This document shows, piece by piece, positions 27,798-36,237 of a stretch of DNA of 64,000 nucleotides. Position numbers and translations under genes: made by a program. Origin of the DNA: Jeotgalibaca sp. MA1X17-3 (GTDB taxonomy: Bacteria; Bacillota; Bacilli; Lactobacillales; Aerococcaceae); the NCBI RefSeq assembly GCF_021513155.1, contig NZ_CP090983.1:992001-1056000 (forward strand). Reading direction: 5' to 3'. Numbering within the stretch: position 1 is the stretch's first letter; the number at the start of each line of letters is the position of its first letter. The notes under the pieces were generated by a model. The model searched no databases and was not told the DNA's origin. It saw nothing but the letters and a program-made list of their open reading frames with translations.

Positions 27798-28763
27798 TTA
27801 ATTCTCTGGGCTAATGCATTTCATTCCTTCTAGTCCAAATAATGGGCTCATTGATTCTTGTTCATAAATACGTTTCATAGCTTCCCCAATAAGTGGAGCA
27901 CAAGAAATATAAGTTAATTGGTTCGGTTGTCTATCTTTATCTACCTCACAGGAATCTGTTACGAAGATTTCAGTGATAGGAGATTGTTCCAGAAGTTGTT
28001 TTGCATGATCAGAGAGTAAAGCATGTGATGCACATACAAAAACTTCTGTCGCATTTGCTTCCATTAATAGAGTAGAGGCTGATGAAATAGTAGTTCCTGT
28101 ATTTAACATGTCATCTATAATGATACATGTTTTATTGGTTACATCTCCAATAACGTAACCTTGTTCACCATCTTGATCGACAATAGCTAAAGTTGTATCT
28201 AGATATTCAGCTAATTCTCTTGCACGTTCAATCCCACTGTTTTTAGGAGCAACAACGACATAATTGTCGCCATGCATACCTTGTTCAATCAGATGATTTG
28301 CAAAAAGTGGAACAGTAAATAAATTGTCTAAAGGAATATCAAAGAATCCTTGTACTTGCACCGTATGGAGATCTAGTGTTAGGACACGAGTAGCACCTGC
28401 TATTGTAATCATATTTGCGATTAGCTTTGCAGTAATCGGTTCGTGCGGAAGAGATTTACGATCTTGGCGTGAATATCCATAATAAGGAAGAACCACGTTA
28501 ATTGTTTTAGCACTAGCACGTTTCATGGCATCAATCATAATCATTAATTCCATGTAGTATTCATTTACATTTCCGTTCGTTGATTGAATGATGTACACAT
28601 CATTATCTCGCACACTTTCTTCTATGTTAATGTAAATTTCCCCATCGCTAAATCGAACGATTTTACATTTTCCTAAATCTTTTCCAAAAACATTTGCAAT
28701 TTTTTGTGCTAATGGTCTATTTCCATTGCCACAAAAAACTTTTAATTTATTTTCTTGCTCCAT
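27798..28763 (-). CDS. prs: Ribose-phosphate pyrophosphokinase
   Basis: Makes PRPP from ribose 5-phosphate and ATP for nucleotide, histidine and tryptophan synthesis; 321 residues. Key segments: NRPLAQKIANVFG, KIVRFSDGEIYINI, the DLHTVQVQGFFDIP metal and ATP site, and the PRPP loop CIIIDDMLNTGTTI. I choose ATG 28763 because GGAGAGAG lies just before it; the frame runs on 30 codons upstream without family similarity. The last residues differ slightly from the main type (class I), and a second prs is usual in Lactobacillales. Confidence 0.95.
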   Translation of the reverse strand: MEQENKLKVFCGNGNRPLAQKIANVFGKDLGKCKIVRFSDGEIYINIEESVRDNDVYIIQSTNGNVNEYYMELMIMIDAMKRASAKTINVVLPYYGYSRQDRKSLPHEPITAKLIANMITIAGATRVLTLDLHTVQVQGFFDIPLDNLFTVPLFANHLIEQGMHGDNYVVVAPKNSGIERARELAEYLDTTLAIVDQDGEQGYVIGDVTNKTCIIIDDMLNTGTTISSASTLLMEANATEVFVCASHALLSDHAKQLLEQSPITEIFVTDSCEVDKDRQPNQLTYISCAPLIGEAMKRIYEQESMSPLFGLEGMKCISPEN

Positions 28764-28931
28764 GATGTTGCTCTCTCCATTCGCTTTTGAGAATTTATTA
28801 CTGACTAGAAGTGTTCTTGTTTCTAATATACCACTTTTTTTATGATTTCCCAACCTTGATTTGAAGAAGAATTGAATTTAAATGAGATTAACATTTCATT
28901 CTACTAAATCAGTGAATGTAGACTGAGTTAA

Positions 28932-28950
28932 GTAATCGTTATCATTATGG
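28932..28950. promoter_or_regulatory. Possible Fur-family operator upstream of crtP
   Basis: The minus-strand sequence CATAATGATAACGATTAC matches 14 of 19 positions of the classical Fur box, including ten in a row. It sits between the divergent prs and crtP starts, 139 bases from crtP. Only the pattern supports it. Confidence 0.3.
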
Positions 28951-29088
28951 AATAGTGGAATTCTATACATATTTTGTTATAAATGGTAAGCTAATTTTAA
29001 TGTAAATAATTTAAAAACTTTCTCTTACTTAAAAGTTTTTTTGAAATACAAAAAATGAACGATTTGAAATGGAAAGGTGTTGTTTTAA

Positions 29089-30618
29089 TTGTCCAAACAA
29101 AAAAAGATTCTCATTATTGGAGGCGGATTAGGGGGATTGTCCGCAGCAATTTCTCTTGCCCAAAGTGGCTATGAAGTCTCACTTTATGAAAAAAATAATC
29201 ATATAGGGGGAAAGTTAAATCGTTTAGAACAAGATGGATTTGGTTTTGATTTAGGTCCCTCTATCTTAACGATGCCAAAGGTTTTTGAAAAACTGTTTAC
29301 AGACAGTGGAAAAAACATGAAAGATTATGTACCCATTGAAAGATTAAATCATCAATGGCGCTCATTTTTCCGTGATGGTAATGTTATTGATTTATATGAA
29401 AATCTACAGGATATGGAAAATAAAAATCCGTCTTTAAGTGAGGAAGATATCCATCAGTTTAAGGAATTACTTAGCTATTCTGAAAACCTCTACCATACGA
29501 TTGAAAAGGGGTATTTTGATAAAGGATTGGATAGTACAAAAGAAATTGGAGAATTGCATGGAGTAATTAGTACGTTTAAAAACTTTGATTTATTTTCAAC
29601 GGTTCATCAAGCGATCGATAAACGAATAAGCAATAAGCAGTTTGGAGATATGCTATCTTATTTCAGTAAATACGTAGGTTCTTCACCTTATGATGCACCA
29701 GCTTTACTAAACATGTTGATTTATATGCAACAAGATCAAGGAGCATGGTATGTGCCAGGTGGAATGCATCTTTTGGCAAAGGGAATGGTGAAGCTTGCAA
29801 AACAAATTGGAGTGACATTCCATACAGGACAAGCAATTACTGAAGTTCATAAAGAAGATGGAATGATTACGGAAGCTATTCTGGAAGATGGGACTGTTTT
29901 GACTGCAGACTACTATATTTCTAATATGGAAGTCATCCCATTCTATGAACAATTACTGCATGAGGAAGAAGAGTATGTCGAAAAACTAAAGAAAAAATTT
30001 GAACCAGCTAGTTCTGGAATGATTATGCACTTAGGGGTTAAAAAAGAGTATCCGCAACTAGGTCATCATAATTTCTTTTTTGCAAAAGATCAAAAACGTC
30101 AAATGAACAAAATTTTTCATCAACATAAACTACCAGATGATCCGGTTATTTATTTGGTAAATGTCAATAAAACAGATTCTTCCCAAGCTCCTGAAGGACA
30201 TGAAAATATCAAAGTGTTACCCCATATTCCTTATATTCAAGATGAACCTTTCACACAAGCCGAGTATGATGAATTTGCAGAACGTGTATTAATTAAACTA
30301 GAAGAAATGGGATTAGAAGACTTACGAGAAAACATCGTAACGAAAGATATTTGGACCCCAGAAGACATTAAGGATACTTATTGGTCAGATCGTGGAGCGA
30401 TTTATGGAACACTTTCCGATCGTAAATTAAATAAAGGATTTAAACATCCTAAGCATAGTGAGCGTTATGATAATTTGTATTTTGTTGGCGGAACAGTAAA
30501 CCCAGGTGGGGGTATGCCGATGGTTACCTTAAGTGGTCAACAAGTGCGAGATAAAATTGTCGCAAGAGATAAAAATTTTGAAACAATAATGGATGCCCTT
30601 CATCAATTAGAAAAATAG
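29089..30618 (+). CDS. crtP: Diaponeurosporene oxidase, CrtP-like (CrtI superfamily)
   Basis: FAD-dependent carotenoid-modifying enzyme, 509 residues. The N-terminal dinucleotide site is ILIIGGGLGGLSAAISLA, followed by NNHIGGK. Many segments agree with my memory of Staphylococcus aureus CrtP: DGFGFDLGPSILTMP, HQWRSFF, YVGSSPYDAPALLNML, FEPASSG, VLPHIPYIQD, and FVGGTVNPGGGMPMVTLSGQQV. CrtP oxidises the terminal methyl of 4,4'-diaponeurosporene to a carboxyl. The start is a TTG with GGAAAGGTG upstream. It leads the operon crtP-crtN-crtQ. Confidence 0.88.
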   Translation: MSKQKKILIIGGGLGGLSAAISLAQSGYEVSLYEKNNHIGGKLNRLEQDGFGFDLGPSILTMPKVFEKLFTDSGKNMKDYVPIERLNHQWRSFFRDGNVIDLYENLQDMENKNPSLSEEDIHQFKELLSYSENLYHTIEKGYFDKGLDSTKEIGELHGVISTFKNFDLFSTVHQAIDKRISNKQFGDMLSYFSKYVGSSPYDAPALLNMLIYMQQDQGAWYVPGGMHLLAKGMVKLAKQIGVTFHTGQAITEVHKEDGMITEAILEDGTVLTADYYISNMEVIPFYEQLLHEEEEYVEKLKKKFEPASSGMIMHLGVKKEYPQLGHHNFFFAKDQKRQMNKIFHQHKLPDDPVIYLVNVNKTDSSQAPEGHENIKVLPHIPYIQDEPFTQAEYDEFAERVLIKLEEMGLEDLRENIVTKDIWTPEDIKDTYWSDRGAIYGTLSDRKLNKGFKHPKHSERYDNLYFVGGTVNPGGGMPMVTLSGQQVRDKIVARDKNFETIMDALHQLEK

Positions 30619-30672
30619 CGTTCGTTAGATGAAAAAAGATGTCGTTTGATTGTTAGAAAGAAGGAGTACACT

Positions 30673-32196
30673 TTGAGTAAAAAAATCATTGTTATCGGAG
30701 CAGGCGCTGCAGGATTGGCTAGTGCCATTCGATTACAATACGCAGGGTATCAAGTAGAACTATATGAAAAAGAATCTACCCCCGGTGGTAAAATGAACCA
30801 AATTGAAATGGAAGGGTATCGGTTTGATTTGGGACCAACGATTGTGATGATGCCCAGCATGTATCGAGAAATATTTGAATATTGCGGACGTAATCCGGAT
30901 GACTATGTCCCGATGGAACAACTTGATCCGATGTATCGGGTTTACTTTAGCAAGGATACTTCTAGACCAATGGATGTATCCAATGATTTAGTTCAATGGA
31001 CTCGAACACTCGAATCAATCAGTAATGAAGATGCTGCTGGATTTTTAGATTACCTAGGCGATTTATATAGGGGATTTAATGTTGCTTGGGATAGTATTTT
31101 ACAAAGACCTTTTCGAAAGCCAAGTGATTTTTATAATCTATCTATGTTGAAAAAAGGTATGAAAATGAAAGCAGGTCGTAATGCCAATCAATTCATTGGA
31201 AAATATATAAAAGATGAAAGAATCAAGCAAATGCTTAGCTTTCAGACCTTATATATTGGAATTTCTCCAACGCAAAGTCCTTCTTTTTACACTATGATTC
31301 CAGCAATTCAATTCACACATGGTGTTTGGTTCATGAAGGGAGGCATGCATACGATGGCTACTTCTATGGAAAAATTATTTAAAGAACTTGGTGGCACAAT
31401 TCATTACCAAGCAGAGGTTGAAGAAATCTTGATTAAAGATAAAAAAGCAATTGGAATTCGAGTCAATCAAAAACAGATTCTGTCAGACTATGTGGTTTGT
31501 AATGCTGATTTCCCGTATGCAATGAAAAACTTAGTTCAAGATAAAGAAGCAAAAGGGAAGTACACCGATAAAAAAATTGATCAGATGAAATATTCCTGTT
31601 CGTGTTTTGTCATGTACTTGGGCATGGATCGTAAATATGATGAATGGGAACACGTTCATAATTTTGTCTTTAGTGATCAATTCGAAGAAAATATGAATGA
31701 TATATTTGAAGGGAATAAAATAAAAAAAGGATCTTTTTATGTGTATATCGCATCTAAGTTGGATCCAACTCTTGCTCCAGAAGGGAAAGATGGTATTTAT
31801 ATCATGATGCCCGTTTCTAATATTTCTTCTTCCAAATACAAATGGAATGATGAAACAATAGCGGATTATCGAACGTATATTTTAGATACATTAAAAACCA
31901 TTGAAGGATTTGAAAATCTAGAAAATGAAATTGTTGCTGAAAAACATTTCACACCAGTAGATTTTGAAGAGACTTTTCATGCATATAATGGTGCGACATT
32001 CGGACTTTTACCATCCCTTAATCAAAGTGGACCTATGCGTCCGCAAAGTAAAAGTAAAACTAGTTCTAATTTATACTTCACTGGAAGTAGTACACATCCT
32101 GGTGCAGGTGTACCGATTGTGTTACTATCTGCTAAAATCGCAGCACAAGAGCTGATTCAAGATGATCAAGGGATTATTTTTGACTACGATCATTAG
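30673..32196 (+). CDS. crtN: Dehydrosqualene (diapophytoene) desaturase, CrtN-like
   Basis: FAD enzyme that desaturates 4,4'-diapophytoene to diaponeurosporene; 507 residues. IIVIGAGAAGLASAIRL is the dinucleotide fold. It matches S. aureus CrtN in stretches such as FDLGPTIVMMPSMYRE, RKPSDFYNLSMLKKG, LSFQTLYIGI and YSCSCFVMYLG. TTG at 30673, 6 bases after AAGGAG. It follows crtP by 54 bases and precedes crtQ. The C30 synthase gene crtM, needed to make the substrate, is not in the window. Confidence 0.88.
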   Translation: MSKKIIVIGAGAAGLASAIRLQYAGYQVELYEKESTPGGKMNQIEMEGYRFDLGPTIVMMPSMYREIFEYCGRNPDDYVPMEQLDPMYRVYFSKDTSRPMDVSNDLVQWTRTLESISNEDAAGFLDYLGDLYRGFNVAWDSILQRPFRKPSDFYNLSMLKKGMKMKAGRNANQFIGKYIKDERIKQMLSFQTLYIGISPTQSPSFYTMIPAIQFTHGVWFMKGGMHTMATSMEKLFKELGGTIHYQAEVEEILIKDKKAIGIRVNQKQILSDYVVCNADFPYAMKNLVQDKEAKGKYTDKKIDQMKYSCSCFVMYLGMDRKYDEWEHVHNFVFSDQFEENMNDIFEGNKIKKGSFYVYIASKLDPTLAPEGKDGIYIMMPVSNISSSKYKWNDETIADYRTYILDTLKTIEGFENLENEIVAEKHFTPVDFEETFHAYNGATFGLLPSLNQSGPMRPQSKSKTSSNLYFTGSSTHPGAGVPIVLLSAKIAAQELIQDDQGIIFDYDH

Positions 32197-32244
32197 AAAA
32201 TGAAGGATTAATCTATTTGAAATATAGGTTTGGAAAGGGGAAAC

Positions 32245-33361
32245 ATGTCTATTTTAGAAGCAATAAATCTTATTGCAGGATTTTTAGCATTGGTGGTTGG
32301 GATTGTTATGTTTTGGTCTTTACCAGTTCCGTCTCCTCAAAAACGTGAATATACAAAACTTCCATTTATTTCTATTATTATTCCAGCTCGAAATGAAGCG
32401 GAACGGATTTCCCCTTTACTAGAATCTTTACAAAAGCAAAGTTTTCAATCATTTGAAATAATAGTTGTAGATGATGATTCAACAGATAATACTTCAGCTA
32501 TTGCGGTAGAATATGGTGCGAAAGTCGTTCAAAGTAGAGGAGAATTCTGGTGCTGGAAAATCAATGGCTTGTTGGATTGGAGCAAAACAAGCCAAAGGGG
32601 AGTGGCTCTTATTCCTTGATGCAGACACTCAATTTACGAATGAAGATAGCATGGGGAATCTACTGAACCTCTATCAACAAAAAGGAGCTTCTGGTATTTT
32701 ATCGATACAACCCTATCATACCGTTGAACACTGGTATGAACAGTTATCAGCTATTTTTAATATTATTGTAATTGTCGGGATGAATCTCTTTACCGTTTGG
32801 AAAAGGAAATTCAAAACAGCAGGGTCTTTTGGTCCTTGCATGTTAACGAGTAGGGAAGATTATTTCCTAACAGGTGGACATAAAGAAATCCAGGATGCGA
32901 TCATGGATGATTTAGCAATGGGACAAGCTTTTCTGGATCACCGTCTTCCCGTTTATTGTTTGGGTGGAAAAGATACCCTATCTTTTCGAATGTACCCCGA
33001 AGGATTTAAAACGTTAATAGAAGGATGGTGTAAAAGTTTCGCTATGGGTGCAAAGGCTACGCATCCTATTGTGATGCTGCTAGTGATTACCTGGATTTCA
33101 GGTAGTTTCATTAGTGTGGGAGAATTAATTACTTCTGTAAATTCGGGTAGTCTAGTAGCTATTATTTTTAGTAGTATCCTGTATTTATTATATGCCATCC
33201 AAACAGGGATATTTGCTCGACGTTGTGGTAACTTTAAATGGATCATCTTCCTTTTCTATCCATTTTTGTTTCTGTTTTTTGCAGGAATCTTTTTATACTC
33301 CCTATTTTGTGTATATGTTTTAGGTACAGTTACCTGGAAGGGTCGGAAGATTGAAGTTTGA
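32245..33361 (+). pseudogene. crtQ: CrtQ-like carotenoid glycosyltransferase (GT2), frameshifted
   Basis: GT2 glycosyltransferase that adds glucose to diaponeurosporenoate in staphyloxanthin synthesis. The N-terminal half has FISIIIPARNEAERISPL and IIVVDDDSTDNTS; the second half has LLFLDADTQF, GILSIQPYHTVEHWYEQ, SAIFNIIVIVGMN, EDYFLTGGHKE, and EGFKTLIEGWCKSFA with membrane helices near the C-terminus, all close to S. aureus CrtQ. The frame changes between 32513 and about 32562: dropping one T of GAATTC (or adding two bases) joins the halves into about 371 residues. It is unlike the other breaks in the window, which need one extra base in a poly-A run. ATG 32245, 4 bases after GGGG. Confidence 0.85.
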
Positions 33362-33389
33362 ATGAAAGAAGAGACTGGGACAAAATGAT

Positions 33390-33447
33390 AAGCCCCCTTC
33401 AAAGTAGACGCTGTAAAAAACAAACTACTTTGAAGGGGGCTTTTTTC
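33390..33447 (+). terminator. Terminator after crtQ
   Basis: A long stem AGCCCCCTTCAAAGTAG / CTACTTTGAAGGGGGCT with T6, ending the crt transcript. It belongs to the T-rich intergenic element described under findings. Confidence 0.9.
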
Positions 33448-33536
33448 TATTTTCTTAATTATTTCCTTAATGGTGGAATAAAAGGTAGGTTGGCCGTCCA
33501 CTTCACGAATAAACTCCTTTTGTCCCGCTTTTTTTA

Positions 33537-33914
33537 CTATTTAACTTTTGTTAGACGAAATAATTTTATAAAAAAAGCACTAATAAAATAAATAACAAAA
33601 ATAATAACGAGAGCCGTAGATCGATTGGAAATGGTAGGAATGAAAAGAGTAAGTAAAATAGCAATAGAAGGAAAAAAGCGAAATAGGATTGATTCTCTAG
33701 TACTAGTTATTTCAATAGTCTCTCCGTCATTAACATTCATTTTGCTGCTTTTTGCCCACGATTGAGAAACGGTCATCGTTCCATGATTGTTTAAGAGATC
33801 AATTTCTACTTGCTCTCCCGGTTGGACTTTCCCAACAACTTCATTATCTATTTTAATAGTTATTGGTGATGCCGAACCAATCCAATTTGTATTGCGAATA
33901 ATAGTAATAGACAT
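33537..33914 (-). CDS. Small membrane protein, PEGA-like N-terminus
   Basis: A 125-residue protein of unknown function. Residues 1-75 form a beta-rich domain (ITIKIDNEVVGKVQPGEQVEI), reminiscent of PEGA-type or Ig-like repeats, then two hydrophobic helices (about 78-95 and 100-117). The ATG follows AAAGGAGC. It is on the opposite strand of crtQ and immediately downstream of the YiiX-like gene on the minus strand. No catalytic motif is visible. Identity open. Confidence 0.6.
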   Translation of the reverse strand: MSITIIRNTNWIGSASPITIKIDNEVVGKVQPGEQVEIDLLNNHGTMTVSQSWAKSSKMNVNDGETIEITSTRESILFRFFPSIAILLTLFIPTISNRSTALVIIFVIYFISAFFIKLFRLTKVK

Positions 33915-33945
33915 TTGAATGCTCCTTTATTTTTTATAGTATAGC

Positions 33946-34551
33946 TTAGGGTGTAGAGCGGCGACTATCTGCTAAGGAAGCAAAATGTCGGAAAGTCATC
34001 CCCCAAGATTTTTTTCGAGACAGTGAAATCTTATATGGATCATCTTCCTTGGATAAAAGAGTGGCTTCTTCTGAAAAAAAGGGAAGATAGCTTCCTTCAT
34101 AAATAACTGAATCGGCATAACGAGCTTCTAACTGATTTACGGATACATCCGTTTTGTCTAACAGAAAAGAGACAAACTCTACACACGTATAGGCATGTGG
34201 AATTGTAAAACCACGATGAAGAAGAGAGGTAACAGCACTAACGGTATTATATCGGTATAAATCAGGTTGCTCAATAAATGGAGTAAGAAGAGATAAAATC
34301 CGTTTTTCGTCCACTTTTCCTTTTAGGTCCACGACTTTTATAAATGCTTCTTTGTCTCCTTGAATAAAACGGTTTTCTTGTTCAAAGACAAACCCTCCCC
34401 ATAAAGGAGTATTTTGATGAATCCTTCCAAAACTCACCATTTTATTTCCTTCTATATCTAGTACTAAAGAGACATGATTATATTCATTGCGGGTAAGAAA
34501 CCGAATTCCTTTTCCAATCAATGTGGGGGTACATGAAAATACGAGGTACAT
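33946..34551 (-). CDS. YiiX/permuted NlpC-P60-like papain-fold amidase
   Basis: A 201-residue protein without signal peptide. The conserved NHVSLVLD histidine (about residue 26) and the later HAYTCVEFV cysteine (about residue 122) fit the permuted papain-like fold (YebB/YiiX, LRAT group). The motif TPTLIGKGIRFLT at the start is typical of this group. It is transcribed away from the PEGA-like gene's upstream side and probably with it. Substrate unknown. Confidence 0.65.
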   Translation of the reverse strand: MYLVFSCTPTLIGKGIRFLTRNEYNHVSLVLDIEGNKMVSFGRIHQNTPLWGGFVFEQENRFIQGDKEAFIKVVDLKGKVDEKRILSLLTPFIEQPDLYRYNTVSAVTSLLHRGFTIPHAYTCVEFVSFLLDKTDVSVNQLEARYADSVIYEGSYLPFFSEEATLLSKEDDPYKISLSRKKSWGMTFRHFASLADSRRSTP

Positions 34552-34705
34552 AAAAAATCCCCTTCCATCTTATTATTATATTTAAGGAATAGTTTCCTTT
34601 TTAAATTTAAAATTAACATATTTTAATATTATATCACGACAAATGTTTGTATGTTAGATAAACTATATTTTATTAATTGAAGATCCTATAAACCTATAAA
34701 AAAGC

Positions 34706-34734
34706 TTGAACGTTATTATTGAGAATCGTATACA
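34706..34734 (+). promoter_or_regulatory. Sigma-A promoter candidate
   Basis: TTGAAC (34706-34711), 17-base spacer, TATACA (34729-34734), 45 bases before the next ATG. Confidence 0.55.
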
Positions 34735-34778
34735 GTTCAGGTAGAGTTTACATCATACACAACCAATAGGAGGAAATC

Positions 34779-35387
34779 ATGAAAAGTAAAGCAACGGATA
34801 CATATCAAGAATATGCGAGAAAAATAGGGGATAGGAAAGTATTGTATGAAGTAGTTACAAAAAAATTTAATATCCAAGTAGCACTATACCCTGGAAGTCA
34901 TATTGATATTGCCCCTTCTATCGTTATCCCCACCGTTACCTATATGGATAATTTTAAAGGAGCCATTCGTTTCTTTAACGATATCGATGAGATAGAAGAA
35001 TACATTGAACAAAATAAGGAATATCTAGATAAAAGTGAAATTAGTTTTCTAGGACAAGATTATACAACTCCTTTTGATATTAAAGAAGTTGATTTAATTA
35101 TTTCACAATATGCTGGTTTTGTAGGACAAGCAACCAAGCAGGCTTTGAAGACGGGAGGAATCTTATTGTGCAATGATAGCCATGGAGATGCTTCATTAGC
35201 AAAGCTTGATGAGGACTACGAATTTATTGGAATTGTGAATAGTCAGAAAGAAATTGAAACAGAACATTTAGAAGACTACTTTGTATTGCCAAAAGAGAAA
35301 TCCATTGATAGAAAGCTAGTAGAACAAAAAATGAAAGGACTCAAATATAAAAAAAATGCTGAAAACTACTTATTTCGTAAAGTATAA
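34779..35387 (+). CDS. Conserved hypothetical protein
   Basis: A 202-residue soluble protein with AGGAGG before the ATG and clear coding character, but no domain that I can name with confidence. The middle (DIKEVDLIISQYAGFVGQ and KTGGILLCNDSHGDASLAKLD) resembles the late part of a Rossmann fold as in SAM-dependent methyltransferases without the glycine-rich first loop. It may act with an unknown partner. The neighbouring deaminase converges with it. Confidence 0.7.
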   Translation: MKSKATDTYQEYARKIGDRKVLYEVVTKKFNIQVALYPGSHIDIAPSIVIPTVTYMDNFKGAIRFFNDIDEIEEYIEQNKEYLDKSEISFLGQDYTTPFDIKEVDLIISQYAGFVGQATKQALKTGGILLCNDSHGDASLAKLDEDYEFIGIVNSQKEIETEHLEDYFVLPKEKSIDRKLVEQKMKGLKYKKNAENYLFRKV

Positions 35388-35454
35388 AAGTTCTAAGAAT
35401 TAGAATCCAGATAATGGGTAGAAATGATAGAACAGATAAAGAATTGTTTTATCA

Positions 35455-35506
35455 AAAAAAGTAGGAAAGGAAGGGGACTTTTGTCCCATCCTTTCCTACT
35501 TTTTAA
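35455..35506. terminator. Bidirectional terminator between the hypothetical gene and the deaminase
   Basis: AAAGTAGGAAAGGA and TCCTTTCCTACTTT arms plus inner GGGAC/GTCCC pairing. Confidence 0.8.
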
Positions 35507-35539
35507 CTATTTTCTGAAAGAACTTTTATCCCACTTTAT

Positions 35540-36025
35540 TTATACTTCCATATTTTTTTGATAGTGCAATAGACGGATTTCTTCCGCTAGTTCATCAACA
35601 GGGCCATCTACTATTGCATCGCGGATTATTTCTTGAATAGGCAATGGGTAAACATTAGAAGCCTCCAACCCCATATCTTCGTACCACTCTGTCAATTGTG
35701 CAGAGGAACTGGCATAAACGATTCTACCCAACTCAACCCATCCATGAGCGGCGGAACACATCGGACAATGTTCTCCTGAAGTATAAACGACTGCTTTTTT
35801 TCGTTCTTCTGGAGTCATGTGGGTAGCTGCCCAACGAGCGATCGCAAATTCTGGATGCTGGGTATGATCTCCACCGGCTACATGATTATAGTCCTCCATT
35901 AAAACTTCTCCATTTTCAGAAACTAAAATAGAACCAAAAGGCTCATCTCCTTCATTTAGCGCAGTTTTAGCTAAAGTCACACAGCGTTTTAAATATTCTT
36001 TATCTTTTTCGGTAATCATTTTCAT
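35540..36025 (-). CDS. Nucleoside/nucleobase deaminase (cytidine-deaminase superfamily)
   Basis: A 161-residue zinc deaminase. The zinc site is HPEFA (His and catalytic Glu, about residues 59-61) and GEHCPMCSAAHG (two cysteines). Family length and GRIVYASSSAQ fit the guanine-deaminase/TadA-like branch (GuaD type), with a long insertion lacking. The ATG follows AAAGGATG. Substrate (guanine, cytosine or other) not determined. Confidence 0.88.
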   Translation of the reverse strand: MKMITEKDKEYLKRCVTLAKTALNEGDEPFGSILVSENGEVLMEDYNHVAGGDHTQHPEFAIARWAATHMTPEERKKAVVYTSGEHCPMCSAAHGWVELGRIVYASSSAQLTEWYEDMGLEASNVYPLPIQEIIRDAIVDGPVDELAEEIRLLHYQKNMEV

Positions 36026-36237
36026 CCATCCTTTCTGATTGTATTATCTTAAGTATAGAATAGTGGTCACTAGTTTTCTAGTTATCCTATTCTTTAGTAC
36101 TTGAAAGAATGAAGAATGTATTTTCCAATCTAAAATCAACTCTATATTCAATGTCATTTCATGTTATAGTCGTAGATGTAGTTTTAAATCGAATGGTAGC
36201 TATTTTAAAAAATAAAAAATTTAAATGAGGGATCATC

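Noticed and set aside
28764..28853. Longer N-terminus for prs
   Set aside because: The extra 30 codons show no similarity to PRPP synthetases and the ribosome site fits the ATG at 28763.
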